A stretch of DNA of 64,000 nt. Origin: Oleiharenicola lentus. Its GTDB lineage: Bacteria > Verrucomicrobiota > Verrucomicrobiia > Opitutales > Opitutaceae. Where the stretch lies: positions 1,031,693-1,095,692 of the forward strand of contig NZ_SDHX01000001.1 in NCBI RefSeq assembly GCF_004118375.1, in the 5' to 3' direction. Position numbers and translations under genes: made by a program. The notes below the pieces were generated by a model. The model saw only the letters and a list, made by a program, of their open reading frames with translations, made no database searches and was not told the origin of the DNA. Each line of letters opens with the position of its first letter. Within the stretch, counting starts at the first letter, position 1. Of this stretch, positions 54,741 through 64,000 are shown piece after piece.

Positions 54741-55979
54741 TTACTTCGGCGTTTCAAGACCGGTGCCCTGAACGTCATCCAAGGTGAGAAGCGGACCGGT
54801 GGCGACCGTGACGTGGAGGTCGCGAAGCTCGGCGCCACGAATGTGGGTGAGGGCCAGCCCCTTCGCGGCGGTGCCGGTGATGTTGGCGAGGCGCAGGCCG
54901 AGCACGGGTTTTTCCCGCGACACTTGGGTGGCGTCCACGACGGAGGCGGCGTTGTTCAGGCGGACGTTGGTGAAGTTCAGGTTGCGGGCCTCGGGGTACC
55001 CGACCAGACCGGGCACGGGGTCGTCGGCGGTGTTGGTGTTGCCACCGACAATGAGGTTGATGCGCAGGAAGCCGCCGCCGAACACCTCGAGGTCGTCGCC
55101 GGTGATGTTCTCGGTCACGCCGGCGCGGCCGAGGCGGGTCTTGATGTAGAGGGCGTGCGTCTTGGCGGTGAACTTGCAGCGCTCGATCCGGACGTTACGA
55201 ACGCCTGCGGAGGTTTCGCTGCCGATGCCGATGGAGGCGAAGCGCGTGCAGCGGAGGTTGCAGTCGCGGATCACGACGTCCTCGGTCGGCCGGCCGAGGC
55301 GGGCACCGTCCATGCCGCGACCGGATTTCAGACTGATGGCGTCGTCGCCGGTCTCGATGTCGCAGCCCTCGATGAGCACGTTCTTGCACGAGTCGATGTC
55401 GATGCCGTCGCGGTTGCCGCGGATGGTGAGGTTACGGATGACGACGTCGGTGCAGAAGGTCGGGTGGGTGGCCCAGTTGCCGCCCTGGGTGACGGTGAAG
55501 CCGTCCCAGCGGACGCCGGTGCAGTTCATCGGTTCGAGCACGACGGAGCCGCGTGGGTTCTGGGGCGCGGCCATGGCCGGATTGCCCTCGATGCGGCCGG
55601 GGCCGATGATTCCGATCTGCTCGACGTTGGCGGCGTGGATGAGCGCGCGCCGACCGGGTTGCATGCGACCCTCCCAGCGGATGTCGACGGTTGGATAGTC
55701 GGCGGCGTCGGGGCTGCCGAGAATGACGGTGCCTTCCTCGAGCCGGATGATCGTGCGGTTGCCCTGCTGCACGCTGCCGATCAGGTAGCGGCCGGCGGGC
55801 ACCAGAACCTCGCCGCCGCCATTGACGGCACAGGTGTCGAGGGCCTGTTGGAACGCTCGCGTGTCCTTGGTGATGCCATCGCCAACAGCGCCGAAGTCGC
55901 GGACGTTGTAGGCGGCGGCGTAGAGCGAGGCCGCTGCGAAACAGGCGGTGACAACGGCGAACAGACGGAGGGATGGCAT
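54741..55979 (-). CDS. GH28 polygalacturonase-like hydrolase
   Basis: A 412-residue exported protein (signal SLRLFAVVTACFAAASLYAAA) of glycoside hydrolase 28, a right-handed beta-helix. It opens with AAYNVRDFGAVGDGITKDT. Catalytic aspartates are in GNRDGIDIDSCKN and TGDDAISLKSG (the paired DD), with YIKT in the position of the usual RIK. The canonical GHG is replaced by GIGSE, as in some bacterial rhamno- or xylogalacturonan types. It would hydrolyse polygalacturonate. Its ATG overlaps the stop of the CE15-like gene by one base (TGATG), so they are coupled. Confidence 0.9.
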   Translation of the reverse strand: MPSLRLFAVVTACFAAASLYAAAYNVRDFGAVGDGITKDTRAFQQALDTCAVNGGGEVLVPAGRYLIGSVQQGNRTIIRLEEGTVILGSPDAADYPTVDIRWEGRMQPGRRALIHAANVEQIGIIGPGRIEGNPAMAAPQNPRGSVVLEPMNCTGVRWDGFTVTQGGNWATHPTFCTDVVIRNLTIRGNRDGIDIDSCKNVLIEGCDIETGDDAISLKSGRGMDGARLGRPTEDVVIRDCNLRCTRFASIGIGSETSAGVRNVRIERCKFTAKTHALYIKTRLGRAGVTENITGDDLEVFGGGFLRINLIVGGNTNTADDPVPGLVGYPEARNLNFTNVRLNNAASVVDATQVSREKPVLGLRLANITGTAAKGLALTHIRGAELRDLHVTVATGPLLTLDDVQGTGLETPK

Positions 55980-57385
55980 CAGGGTAAGGGGTTGCGTTTT
56001 TCCGCGGCTGCGGCGTCGAGCTCGGCCTCGGAGGGGAACCAGTCAAAGATCATGTCGCGTTTGCCGAGCAGGTGGCGGTCGGTGAAGTTCAGGAGTGCGG
56101 TCCAGTCCTCGGCGTTGAAGGTGTGGCCATGGCGGGAGTAGTGGACACCGAGCCGGCCCGTGGCGCCGAGGAGCGCGTAGGCGGGCTCCGCGCTGCGGAA
56201 GGAGGCCTGCACGGCGGCGGGCAGCGAGATGATGTCGGTGTCGCCTTCCAAGGCGAGGAACGGCCGGGGCGCGCAGAGGGCGAGGAACCAGTGCTGGTCG
56301 AAGGGGAGTTTCTCGCGCTGGCCCCGGAACTGGCGCAATTCGGGCGAGAACCAGTTCGGGTATTTCAGCTCCATGATGTCGAGCGTCTCGCTCCGGCGCG
56401 GACCGGCGAAACGATACGCGCCGACTCCGCCGCCGCCCGTGACGACGGGCGCGCCCAGCAGGCGTTCGTCGAAGGCCGCCGCGATCATCGCGGACTTTCC
56501 GTTCCGCGACGCGCCGGTGATCACCATGAGTTTCGTCCGGTCGATCGCGGCGTCGGTCTCAAGATAATCGGCGACGCGCGAGGCGCCCCAGGCCCAGACC
56601 GCGAGGATGCCCCAGTCGTAGCCGGGATAGGCGGGAGGGAAACGGGTGGTGCGATAGGACCAGCGACCGTCCAATTCGCGCAGCGTGGTGTCCTCGGCAC
56701 AGTCGTTAGGATTGAAGATGACCAGCGCATAGCCGCGGCGGAAGATCTCGGCGTGGCGCGCGGCCAGGGCCTCAGCGGTGGCGGAGCCGCTGCCCGGCGC
56801 GACGGAGGGGCGGGGCGCGGGATTGTTGCCGACACCGACGAAGAGCAGGACGTTTTCGCCTTTTCCCTGATTCGGACCGGGCGGCAGACGCGGCAGCGGC
56901 GTGGCCCCGGGCGGTGTGCCGGCCTGGAGAATGATCGCGGGAAAGGGGCCGCCCTCGGCCGGCGTGAAGATGCCGATGTCGAGCGCGAGCTTTTCCTCCG
57001 GCCCGAAACTGAGGCGGACGAGTCGATATTTCACTTTACCGTCGGCGACAGTCGCAGTCTGCACCTCGACTCCCTTCACGTTGCCCGGGGCGGGCGGCAT
57101 TTGGCCGGTGGCGTAATATTCGAGCGTCCGGCGCATCTCCGCGCGGCGCTGTGGCCATTGGGCGGGGGAAGTGACGCGTTTGCCATCGTCCATGACGAGC
57201 ACATCAGGCAAATCCGGCCGGACGGGCAGTTCAGCAATGCCCGGTAGTCGGCCCATCGGCGTGCTGATCGGCGGCAGGGGGATTTCCCGAGGATCGGAGC
57301 TGGTGACAGTCGCAGGCGTTTGGGCGCAGAGCAGCGCGGGCAACAGCAGCGCACACGCGGCGCGGGCGGACATCAGGTGGGGCAT
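55979..57385 (-). CDS. CE15-like glucuronoyl esterase family protein
   Basis: A 468-residue exported alpha/beta hydrolase with signal MSARAACALLLPALLCAQTP. The nucleophile motif is GASRNGKSAMIAAAF (about residues 288-302), matching the CE15 GxSRxGK pattern; a His lies in HYSRHGHTF, and an acid in LEGDTDI. CE15 enzymes cleave ester links of methyl-glucuronate or lignin-carbohydrate bonds. Here it precedes and is translationally coupled with a GH28, hinting at galacturonate or pectin methyl-ester substrates. Start ATG 57385 (MPHLMS); 57373 is an alternative. Confidence 0.9.
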   Translation of the reverse strand: MPHLMSARAACALLLPALLCAQTPATVTSSDPREIPLPPISTPMGRLPGIAELPVRPDLPDVLVMDDGKRVTSPAQWPQRRAEMRRTLEYYATGQMPPAPGNVKGVEVQTATVADGKVKYRLVRLSFGPEEKLALDIGIFTPAEGGPFPAIILQAGTPPGATPLPRLPPGPNQGKGENVLLFVGVGNNPAPRPSVAPGSGSATAEALAARHAEIFRRGYALVIFNPNDCAEDTTLRELDGRWSYRTTRFPPAYPGYDWGILAVWAWGASRVADYLETDAAIDRTKLMVITGASRNGKSAMIAAAFDERLLGAPVVTGGGGVGAYRFAGPRRSETLDIMELKYPNWFSPELRQFRGQREKLPFDQHWFLALCAPRPFLALEGDTDIISLPAAVQASFRSAEPAYALLGATGRLGVHYSRHGHTFNAEDWTALLNFTDRHLLGKRDMIFDWFPSEAELDAAAAEKRNPLP

Positions 57386-57425
57386 GGGGTGGGTGGTGAA
57401 GCGCGACAACGCGGCGTTCACGGGG

Positions 57426-58772
57426 TCAGGTGGTCGGCTCGGGTTTTCCGGGGTCGGTCTGGTTGAGAAATTCCTCGATGTTGGCGTAGCCGTCCCGATC
57501 CAGATCGCGAGCGGCATCGGCGGGGTCGTTGGCGTCCAAGCGGCGCGCTTCCTCCCAAGTGTCGGGCATGCCGTCGTCATCGCGGTCCGCCGGCGCGGGG
57601 GAGGCGAGCAGAACGGGCCAGCCACCGACCTCCCGCTGCGAATTGATCATCCGGCCGCTGCGCGTCCGCACGTGGCCGACGAGGCGCGTGTCCATGGCGT
57701 CGCGTTTCGGCAGGTTGGCCCCGACGCTCGCGAGTACGGCCTCCAGCGCGTCCGCGGCGGAGGTGGTGGTGACCGCGGGCGCGGGAAAGGCCGTGTCGAC
57801 GACGGTGACGACGGGTTTGCCGGCGCGCGTTTCCCGCAGGTTGAAGAAACGGGTGTTGTCGGCGGTGAGGTCCGCGTGCCCATCAAGGACATTGTCGCGG
57901 ATGAAGAAATGCAGGTCAGATTTTTCGCTGACGGTGATCGGTGTGCGGGCCGAGCTGTCGGGGCCCGCGCGGAGGTAGTTGCCCACGTAGTTCACCTTGA
58001 GGATGCCCTGGGTGAGGCCCGAGGCGGTGCCGCCGAATCCGTAGATGACGTTGTTGCGCACGTCGAAGGTCGGGTAGGGCGGCCGGCCGTAGTTGTCGCC
58101 GAGGCGCGGGTTGCGGGCGTCGTTGTGGATCCAGAGATTGTGGTGCCAGGTCACGGGGCCGTTGGCGCGGGAAAGCGAGCCGTAGCCGTGGGCACCCTTG
58201 GCGTGGACGCTTTGGCGCAGCGACTCGCCGATGAGGCACCATTGGATGGTGACGTTGGCGACGTCGCCGGAAAGGGAGAGGCATTCGTCCACCGACCAAG
58301 TGGCGGAGCAGTGGTCGAGGACCACGTGGCGGGCGCCGTTCAGGAGATCGAGGGCGTCGGCCTGCTGGCGGCCCTCATCCCCGAGGCGGAAACGCAGGTA
58401 GCGGACCACCACGTCGTGGGTCGCGATGCCGAACGATCGGTCGCGCAGGCAGATGCCGTCGCCCGGGGCGGTCTGGCCGGCGACCGTGAGGAAGGGATTA
58501 CGCACGACGATATCCTTCTTCAGCGCGATGGTGCCGCTGGTGCGGAAGATGACGATGCGCGGCCCCTCGGCCTCGCAGGCGGCGCGAAAACTCCCCGGAC
58601 CGGAATCGTTGAGATTGGTGACGAAGAGCACGCGTCCGCCGCGTCCGCCCGGGGTCGTGGCGCCGAAGCCCTCGGCACCGGGGAAGGCGGGCAAAGTCGC
58701 GGCGTCGGCGGCAAAGGAGCGGAGGGCGGCGACGAAGAACAGGGCGAGACGGGCAACGAGGGCGGAACGCAT
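57426..58772 (-). CDS. PL1-like pectate lyase with calcium-binding tail
   Basis: A 448-residue exported protein (signal ALVARLALFFVAALRSFAA). A right-handed beta-helix of the polysaccharide lyase 1 type: FPGAEGFGATTPGGRGG, TNLNDSGPGSFRAAC, LDHCSATWSVDECLSL, and the active region ANGPVTWHHNLWIHNDARNPRL. The C-terminus has thrombospondin type 3-like calcium repeats (DRDDDGMPDTWEE, DLDRDGYANIEEFL). It cleaves de-esterified pectin by elimination. An ATG 13 codons upstream exists but the chosen start begins the signal. Confidence 0.92.
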   Translation of the reverse strand: MRSALVARLALFFVAALRSFAADAATLPAFPGAEGFGATTPGGRGGRVLFVTNLNDSGPGSFRAACEAEGPRIVIFRTSGTIALKKDIVVRNPFLTVAGQTAPGDGICLRDRSFGIATHDVVVRYLRFRLGDEGRQQADALDLLNGARHVVLDHCSATWSVDECLSLSGDVANVTIQWCLIGESLRQSVHAKGAHGYGSLSRANGPVTWHHNLWIHNDARNPRLGDNYGRPPYPTFDVRNNVIYGFGGTASGLTQGILKVNYVGNYLRAGPDSSARTPITVSEKSDLHFFIRDNVLDGHADLTADNTRFFNLRETRAGKPVVTVVDTAFPAPAVTTTSAADALEAVLASVGANLPKRDAMDTRLVGHVRTRSGRMINSQREVGGWPVLLASPAPADRDDDGMPDTWEEARRLDANDPADAARDLDRDGYANIEEFLNQTDPGKPEPTT

Positions 58773-58830
58773 GGTCAGGAGAGGACTCGGTTGATTGTTG
58801 GGGTGGGGCATGCGCCGGATTCGCGGCCGA

Positions 58831-58854
58831 GGTCGCCGCAAGCGGCGACCCTAC
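58831..58854. repeat. Half palindrome supplying a stop codon
   Basis: GGTCGCCG, loop CAAG, CGGCGACC, then CTAC. It matches half of the GTAGG-type palindromes at 19095 and 51200. The complement of CTA (58851-58853) is the TAG stop of the pectin esterase gene. Confidence 0.6.
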
Positions 58855-60152
58855 ATGGAGGAAGGCATAGTGAGTTCCGCCGTGCGGAGCGTGGCATGGG
58901 CTTCGGTGGCGACGATGGCGCCGCCGTTGAGGTCGAGGCCGAGGGCGGCAGTGTTTCCGCCAACCGAGCCACGGAAGACGAGGGTGTCGCTGCCGCTGCC
59001 GGACTCATAGGCGGCCGCGCCGCCGGAAGGCAGTGCGAGCGAGGGCCGGCCTTTCACGGTCACGCTTTCGCTGAAGCGGACTTTCACGGCGCCGCCTTCC
59101 TGGGTGATGGCCGAGATGGTGGGGCCGGCGGAATTCTCGGGATCCCAGGTGCCGGCGAAGGTCCACTTGGCGGTGATTTGCTCCGGCTTGGGCGAACCCT
59201 CGGCGGTGGCGAGGTTGTCGGCGTGCCAGGCGTAGTCGCCGCCGGTACGCCGGACGTTGTGGTAGTAGAAGCGTTCGCCCCAGCGGTTGATGAGGTCGAG
59301 CTCCGCGTTGCGCTTCCGGTCGGCTTCGGTGATTGGCTTGTCACCGAGCGGGTAGATGACGCGTTTCGGGGCGAGGTCACGCAGTGCGGCGGAGAAGGTG
59401 CAGTCGAGCAGGTAGAACTGGGCGTCGGCGTGGTGGCGGGCGAAGCGCCAGCCCTCGACGCCGTCGAAGCGGCAGTTGCGCAGCACGAACTTCTGGTCGC
59501 GGTCCTTGCTGCCGTCGTGCCAGATCGCGGCGCTGGCGCCGGGGTTGACCTCGTAGATCTCGCTGTCGGTCATGTAACACCAGCCGCGCGGGCAGATGAA
59601 GTCCACGGAGCCACGGACCTTGAGGCGGGCGTGATAGTAGCGGCCGGTGTCGCCTTTCCAGAGCGAGAGCGTGTCATTGCCCTGGCTGTAAACGTTGCAG
59701 TCCGTGATGACCGTGCGGTCGGCCTTGCCGTAGATGGCGAAGGCGTGCTTGCCGATGACGCCGTGGGTGTTCTCGACCGTCAGGTTCCCCAGCACGCAGT
59801 CGTCGCCGTTGATGTTGACGACGGCAAAGCCGAGCGCGTCCGGCTGCTGGCCGAACTCCTCGCGACCCTGCGGAAACTCGATCCGCGTGCCCTCGCGGCT
59901 CTGGCCGCGCAAGGTGATGAATCCAGCGTCAATGCGGACCTTCTCGCGGTAGGTGCCGTCCTTGATGAAAAGGACGAGGCGTTCGCGGTTGTCGGCCGGG
60001 AGGGAGTCGAGTGCCGACTGGATGGTCTTGAACTGGCCCGAGCCGTCGGCGGCGACGACAAAGTCGGGCGCGATGGGCAACGGGGCGGGCGCGGCGAAGG
60101 CGACGGTTGCGAATACGCAGGAAACCAAGGCCAGCAGGCGCGGGAGGAGCAT
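58851..60152 (-). CDS. Pectin methylesterase-like (CE8) protein
   Basis: A 433-residue exported protein (signal LLPRLLALVSCVFATVAFAAPA). Right-handed beta-helix of pectin methylesterase type: VVAADGSGQFKTIQSALDSLP, KDGTYREKV, ITLRGQSREGTRI, GNDTLSLWKGDTGRYYHARLKVRGSVDFI (active-site Asp in VDFI, and Asp in QGNDTL). The C-terminal 110 residues (about 325-433) are an unrecognised beta-rich domain with SVTVKGRPSLALPSGG. It removes methyl esters, preparing substrate for the lyase. The last codons fall at the repeat at 58831-58854. Confidence 0.9.
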   Translation of the reverse strand: MLLPRLLALVSCVFATVAFAAPAPLPIAPDFVVAADGSGQFKTIQSALDSLPADNRERLVLFIKDGTYREKVRIDAGFITLRGQSREGTRIEFPQGREEFGQQPDALGFAVVNINGDDCVLGNLTVENTHGVIGKHAFAIYGKADRTVITDCNVYSQGNDTLSLWKGDTGRYYHARLKVRGSVDFICPRGWCYMTDSEIYEVNPGASAAIWHDGSKDRDQKFVLRNCRFDGVEGWRFARHHADAQFYLLDCTFSAALRDLAPKRVIYPLGDKPITEADRKRNAELDLINRWGERFYYHNVRRTGGDYAWHADNLATAEGSPKPEQITAKWTFAGTWDPENSAGPTISAITQEGGAVKVRFSESVTVKGRPSLALPSGGAAAYESGSGSDTLVFRGSVGGNTAALGLDLNGGAIVATEAHATLRTAELTMPSSM

Positions 60153-60496
60153 GGGGTGGGGGCGGACGAAGGCTAAGACGCTGCGAGGGGGTGGGTAGGT
60201 AACAGGAGCGGCAAGAATATGACGAGGATACAGGACTTCGCCGACCCAAGAATGCGCCCGGTTTTAGTGAGCGGGGCTGGTTGCAGGCAAACCCGGGCTC
60301 GAAGGCGACCACCGCCAGTCATTCCTTGGCGGTGGCCAGCGGCGGACCCGCCACGCGCCAGAAGACTCAGGAAAGGGGCTGGTTGGCGCATTTCTTGTGC
60401 CCGGCGTGGGTAGCAACCGATGCGGAGCAGAAAACGAGGGAGGTGATAACATGGGCCTTCATGCCGTCGTCATGGTGGCGACGGCAGCCAACGCAC
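60153..60496. other. Intergenic region, divergent from pectin locus
   Basis: A 344-bp gap. It has a CCACCGCC/GGCGGTGG hairpin near 60310-60334 and possible promoter sequence, but no recognisable gene. It carries both promoters of the divergent genes. Confidence 0.5.
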
Positions 60497-61336
60497 ATGA
60501 AAACGCTCTTTGCATGGATCGCGGCGGCCGGTCTGGCCGGTGCCGCTTGGACGGCGGAGAACTGGACGAAGGATCAGCAGGCGGTCTTAGACGTGTTCAA
60601 GGTTTGGACGCAGGCACAGCCAGGTTGGGAAAAAGACAGAATTTTGGCACTGTGGGCCCCGGAATTCACCTGCTGGGACTTTAGGGAGAAGGCTCCTCTG
60701 GATCGGACCGGTACTGAAAAAATGATGTCCGAATTTCACCGAAAAATGAAGGTCACAGACTTTGGGATCCAAACAGAATCTGTGATTATTCAGGGAGGCC
60801 TGGCTGTGGCCAGCGGCCGCTACTCGGAAAGGTTTACCACGCCGGAAGGCGTGGCGATGAAGGGTGGCGGGCCGTGGACCTGCACGCTGCGCCTTGCCGG
60901 TGACAAGTGGCTGATCACGGCCATGAGTTACCTGAACCGGCAGGACGGCCCGGTGGACCAAGCGGTCGTAGAGCGAGAAATCGCGGCGCTCGAGCACGTC
61001 TGGGCCAAGGCCTACGTGGATCGTGACACGGCGACGCTCGACCGGTTGGAGGCCGAGGAGTGGGTCTGCACCACGGCTGACGGAGAGGTCTTCACCAAGG
61101 CCGAGGATATCGCCGACGTGAAGTCGGCCGCCTATCAGGCCACGGTGTTCAAGATGGAGGACGTGAAAGCGCGCATCTATGGCAACATGGCCGTGGCCAC
61201 AGCGCGACAGACCGAGGTGGCCACCTACAAGGGCGCGGATGCGAGCAAGGTTCTGCGCTGCACCGACGTCTGGGTGCGCCGCGATGGCCGCTGGCAATGC
61301 GTGGCCACGCACCTGTCCTACGCGAAGAAGGGCTGA
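60497..61336 (+). CDS. Exported protein with two SnoaL/DUF4440-like domains
   Basis: A 279-residue protein with a signal peptide (TLFAWIAAAGLAGAAWTAEN) and two tandem cone-shaped domains of the SnoaL/DUF4440 (NTF2-like) superfamily: residues about 25-150 (ILALWAPEFTCWDF, FHRKMKVTDFGIQTESVIIQ) and 155-275 (LEHVWAKAYVDRDTATLDRLEAEEWVCTTADGE, DVWVRRDGRWQCVATHLS). NTF2-like domains form pockets for small ligands or catalysis; no active residues can be inferred. The gene is divergent from the pectin locus and convergent with ppdK. Confidence 0.82.
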   Translation: MKTLFAWIAAAGLAGAAWTAENWTKDQQAVLDVFKVWTQAQPGWEKDRILALWAPEFTCWDFREKAPLDRTGTEKMMSEFHRKMKVTDFGIQTESVIIQGGLAVASGRYSERFTTPEGVAMKGGGPWTCTLRLAGDKWLITAMSYLNRQDGPVDQAVVEREIAALEHVWAKAYVDRDTATLDRLEAEEWVCTTADGEVFTKAEDIADVKSAAYQATVFKMEDVKARIYGNMAVATARQTEVATYKGADASKVLRCTDVWVRRDGRWQCVATHLSYAKKG

Positions 61337-61357
61337 GGCTCCTCATCACCGAGGAAT

Positions 61358-61387
61358 AAAAAAGCCCCGGTCGCGAGACCGGGGCTT
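61358..61387 (-). terminator. Terminator after ppdK
   Basis: Minus strand AAGCCCCGGTC, loop, GACCGGGGCTT, then TTTTTTATTCC. Perfect 11-bp stem. It lies between convergent genes and could also serve the plus-strand gene. Confidence 0.9.
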
Positions 61388-61411
61388 GGTGAGAGGCTTG
61401 AAGCCTGGGGC

Positions 61412-64000
61412 TTACTTGCTGTCGGCGATGGCAGCCTGGGCGGCGGCCAAGCGCGCCACGGGGACGCGATAGGGCGAGCAGGACACATAGGTCAGGCCGA
61501 TCTTGTGGCAGAACTTGACGGAGTCCGGATCACCGCCGTGCTCGCCGCAGATGCCGAGCTTGATGCCGGGGCGGGTCTTCGAGCCCTTCTCGATCGCGAT
61601 CTTCATGAGCTGGCCCACGCCGGTCTGGTCGACCGAGGCGAAGGGGTTCTTCTTGAAGACCTCGGCCTCCTGATAGGGGGCGAGGAAGGAGCCGGAGTCG
61701 TCACGCGACATGCCGAGGCAGGTCTGGGTGAGATCGTTGGTGCCGAAGCTGAAGAACTCGGCGGTCTGCGCGATCTCGTCGGCGGTGAGGGCACCGCGCG
61801 GGACCTCGATCATGGTGCCGACCGAGTATTCGACCTTGGTCTTCTGCTCGGCGAACACCTTGGCGGCGACCTCGTGCACGATGGCGACCTGCAGATCGAG
61901 CTCCTTCTTGAAGCCGACCAGCGGGATCATGATCTCGGGCTTGGACTTGATGCCGTCCTTCTTGGCCTTCACGGCCGCCTCGATGACGGCGCGGGCCTGC
62001 ATGGCGGTGATTTCCGGATACTTGATGCCGAGGCGGCAGCCGCGGAAACCGAGCATCGGGTTGAACTCATGCAGCTCGTGGACACGGTGCATGATCTTCT
62101 CGACCGGGATGCTGAGCTTCCGGGCGAGGTCCATCTGCTGCTCCTTGGTGTGGGGCAGGAACTCGTGCAGCGGGGGGTCGAGGAAGCGGATGGTCGCCGG
62201 GAAGCCCTTGAGCGCCTTGAAGATTCCGTAGAAGTCGTCGCGCTGGTAGGGGAGGAGCTTCGCCAGGGCGGCCTCGCGGCCGGCCAGCGAATCGGCGAGG
62301 ATCATCTCGCGCATGGCGTCGATGCGGTCGCCCTCGAAGAACATGTGTTCCGTGCGGGTGAGACCGATGCCGACGGCGCCGAACGCGACCGCGATGCGGG
62401 TCTGCTCGGGGGTGTCGGCGTTGGTGCGGACGCTGAGCTTGGTGGCCTGGGCGCACCACTTCATGAGCTGGGTGAAGCTCTTGAACTTCTCGGTGGCCTT
62501 GGCGGCGGCATCGTTGTTCACGAGGCCGGCGATGATTTCGGACGGGGCGGTCTTGATCTGGCCCGCGTAAACGGTGCCGGAGGTGCCGTCGATCGAGAGG
62601 AAGTCGCCCTCGTGGTAGGTGGTGCCACCGACGGTGACGGTCTTCTTGTCGTAGTCGATCTGGAGGGCGGCGGCGCCGCACACGCAAACCTTGCCCATCT
62701 GGCGCGCGACGAGCGCGGCGTGGGAGGACACACCGCCGCGGGCGGTGAGGATGCCCTCGGCGGCAATCATGCCGCGGAGATCCTCGGGGGAGGTCTCGAC
62801 ACGGACGAGGAGGACCTTTTCGCCCTTCTCGGCGGCCTGCACGGAGCGCTCGGCGTTGAAGTAAATCTTGCCGGTGGCGGCGCCGGGGCCGGCGGGGAGG
62901 CCGGTGGCGATGACGGAGGCCTTCTTGACCTCGGCGAGGTCGAAGATCGGGGCGAGGAGCTGCTCAAGCTGGTCGGCCGGATTGCGCGTGATGGCGGTCT
63001 TCCAGTCGATGAGCTTCTCCTTCACCATATCGATGGAGAACTTGAGCGCGGCGGCGGCGGTGCGCTTGCCGTTGCGCGTCTGGAGCATGAACAGCTTGCC
63101 TTCCTGGATCGTGAACTCGATGTCCTGGACGTCCTTGAAGTGCTTTTCGAGGGTCGCGCGGACCTTCAGGAGCTCGGCGTAGGACTTGGGCATCTGCTTC
63201 TTGAGCTCGAGGACGGGCTCCGGGGTGCGGACGCCGGCGACGACATCCTCGCCCTGGGCGTTGATGAGGAACTCGCCGTAGAACTCGTTGACGCCGTTGG
63301 CCGGGTTGCGGGTGAAGGCGACGCCGGAGCCGGAGGTCTCACCGGTGTTGCCGAACACCATGGCCTGGACGTTGACGGCGGTGCCCCACTCGGAGGGGAT
63401 GTTGTATTTGGCGCGATAAACCTTGGCGCGGTCGTTCATCCAGGAGCCGAACACGGCGCCGGCGGCGCCGCGCAGCTGATCCCAGGGATTGTTCGGGAAC
63501 TGCTTGCCCGTGCGCTCGAGCACGAGGGCCTTGAAGCGCTTGACGAGTTCCTTCTGGTCGTCGGCGGTGAGCTTGGAGTCCTCGATGTCGCCGTGGTATT
63601 TCTCATGCTTGAAGCCCTCGATGACCGTCTCGAACGGCTCGTGGTCCTCGCCCTCGCGCTTCTGCACGCCGAGCACGACGTCGCCATACATCTGGATGAA
63701 GCGGCGGTAGCAGTCCCAGGCGAAGCGGGGGTTGTTGGTGGAGTTCTCGAGGGAGATGACGGTCTGGTCGTTGAGACCGAGATTGAGGATGGTGTCCATC
63801 ATGCCGGGCATCGAGTCGCGGGCGCCCGAGCGGACGGCGACGAGGAGCGGCATGCCGTTGGTGGCGCCGAACTTCGTGCCCATGATCTTCTCCATGTTGG
63901 CCACACCGGCCTCCATCTGGGCCTGGAGCGCGGCCGGGTAGGTGCGCTTGTTGGCGTAGTAATAGGTGCAGACCTCGGTGGTGATCGTGAAGCCCGGGGG
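61412..64000 (-). CDS. ppdK: Pyruvate, phosphate dikinase (5' end cut by window edge)
   Basis: The gene is open to the right edge; about 863 C-terminal residues are visible. The protein interconverts pyruvate, ATP and Pi with PEP, AMP and PPi. From N to C: the ATP-grasp start ([21 protein letters not shown]), central [25 protein letters not shown], the swivelling phospho-His domain ([18 protein letters not shown] with the catalytic His), and the PEP/pyruvate barrel ([24 protein letters not shown], and the active-site Cys near the end in [10 protein letters not shown]). It opposes pyruvate kinase at the same node. Confidence 0.96.
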   Translation of the reverse strand, partial: PPGFTITTEVCTYYYANKRTYPAALQAQMEAGVANMEKIMGTKFGATNGMPLLVAVRSGARDSMPGMMDTILNLGLNDQTVISLENSTNNPRFAWDCYRRFIQMYGDVVLGVQKREGEDHEPFETVIEGFKHEKYHGDIEDSKLTADDQKELVKRFKALVLERTGKQFPNNPWDQLRGAAGAVFGSWMNDRAKVYRAKYNIPSEWGTAVNVQAMVFGNTGETSGSGVAFTRNPANGVNEFYGEFLINAQGEDVVAGVRTPEPVLELKKQMPKSYAELLKVRATLEKHFKDVQDIEFTIQEGKLFMLQTRNGKRTAAAALKFSIDMVKEKLIDWKTAITRNPADQLEQLLAPIFDLAEVKKASVIATGLPAGPGAATGKIYFNAERSVQAAEKGEKVLLVRVETSPEDLRGMIAAEGILTARGGVSSHAALVARQMGKVCVCGAAALQIDYDKKTVTVGGTTYHEGDFLSIDGTSGTVYAGQIKTAPSEIIAGLVNNDAAAKATEKFKSFTQLMKWCAQATKLSVRTNADTPEQTRIAVAFGAVGIGLTRTEHMFFEGDRIDAMREMILADSLAGREAALAKLLPYQRDDFYGIFKALKGFPATIRFLDPPLHEFLPHTKEQQMDLARKLSIPVEKIMHRVHELHEFNPMLGFRGCRLGIKYPEITAMQARAVIEAAVKAKKDGIKSKPEIMIPLVGFKKELDLQVAIVHEVAAKVFAEQKTKVEYSVGTMIEVPRGALTADEIAQTAEFFSFGTNDLTQTCLGMSRDDSGSFLAPYQEAEVFKKNPFASVDQTGVGQLMKIAIEKGSKTRPGIKLGICGEHGGDPDSVKFCHKIGLTYVSCSPYRVPVARLAAAQAAIADSK

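Noticed and set aside
57171..60176. 1001-residue plus-strand open frame across the pectin locus
   Set aside because: It crosses three minus-strand genes with signal peptides and catalytic motifs; only a GC-driven open frame.

Overview
The window is about 64 kb of GC-rich DNA that looks chromosomal and comes from a member of the Verrucomicrobiota, most likely family Opitutaceae. The main clues are a protein ending in the VPDSG-type sorting tail typical of this phylum (51391-52161), a PVC-type membrane-bound dehydrogenase/c-type cytochrome fusion (1797-4508), a pectin-degrading locus, and many short intergenic palindromes. I see no rRNA, tRNA, CRISPR array, transposase or phage gene. Both window edges cut genes: a PAS-domain protein at the left and pyruvate phosphate dikinase (ppdK) at the right.

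Layout. 1-11 kb: PAS sensor fragment, WD40 protein, PVC dehydrogenase, Tat-exported sugar-isomerase-like protein, COG0523 metallochaperone GTPase, CorC/CNNM membrane protein, YqhA-like protein, DUF1653 protein and two methyltransferases. 11-19 kb (minus strand): a heavy-metal RND efflux operon (Cys-rich protein, TolC-like channel, a 137-residue lipoprotein that stands where a full adaptor would normally be, a CzcA pump and a small periplasmic protein), then a DUF5916 protein. 19-24 kb: pyruvate kinase, a metallo-hydrolase, and a divergent pterin pair (PTPS-type synthase and FolE2) behind two identical perfect palindromes. 24-31.6 kb (minus strand): transglutaminase, circularly permuted ATP-grasp/alpha-E fusion and transglutaminase/DUF2126, the known but functionally obscure peptide-ligase-type cluster. 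31.6-33.4 kb: a short island of visibly lower GC with three small genes. 33.4-36 kb: BASS transporter and two tandem double-TonB_C proteins. 36-47 kb: a signalling block (five-PAS hybrid kinase, four receiver proteins, a chemoreceptor, CheX) around VOC and Uup genes, with no CheA or CheW. 47-52 kb: small membrane protein plus Cro-type regulator, three exported hydrolases and the VPDSG protein. 52-60 kb (minus strand): exported thioredoxin-like protein, cupin, small secreted protein and a pectin locus (GH28, CE15-like esterase, pectate lyase, pectin methylesterase). 60-64 kb: a secreted double SnoaL-like protein and ppdK.

How parts fit together. The pectin genes make a coherent extracellular pathway: demethylation (CE8-like), cleavage (PL1-like), trimming (GH28) and ester removal (CE15-like), with an exported cupin nearby. 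Pyruvate kinase and PPDK give opposing control of the PEP/pyruvate node. The COG0523 GTPase, FolE2 and the palindromes upstream of the PTPS gene suggest a zinc-sparing response.

The most interesting items are the paired palindromic operators at 21580-21662, the 209-bp MITE-like palindrome at 27969-28177, an in-frame palindromic repeat inside the Uup linker, the adaptor-poor RND operon, and the ATP-grasp/alpha-E/transglutaminase cluster. Coordinates for CDS features use the start I judged best, and include the stop codon.
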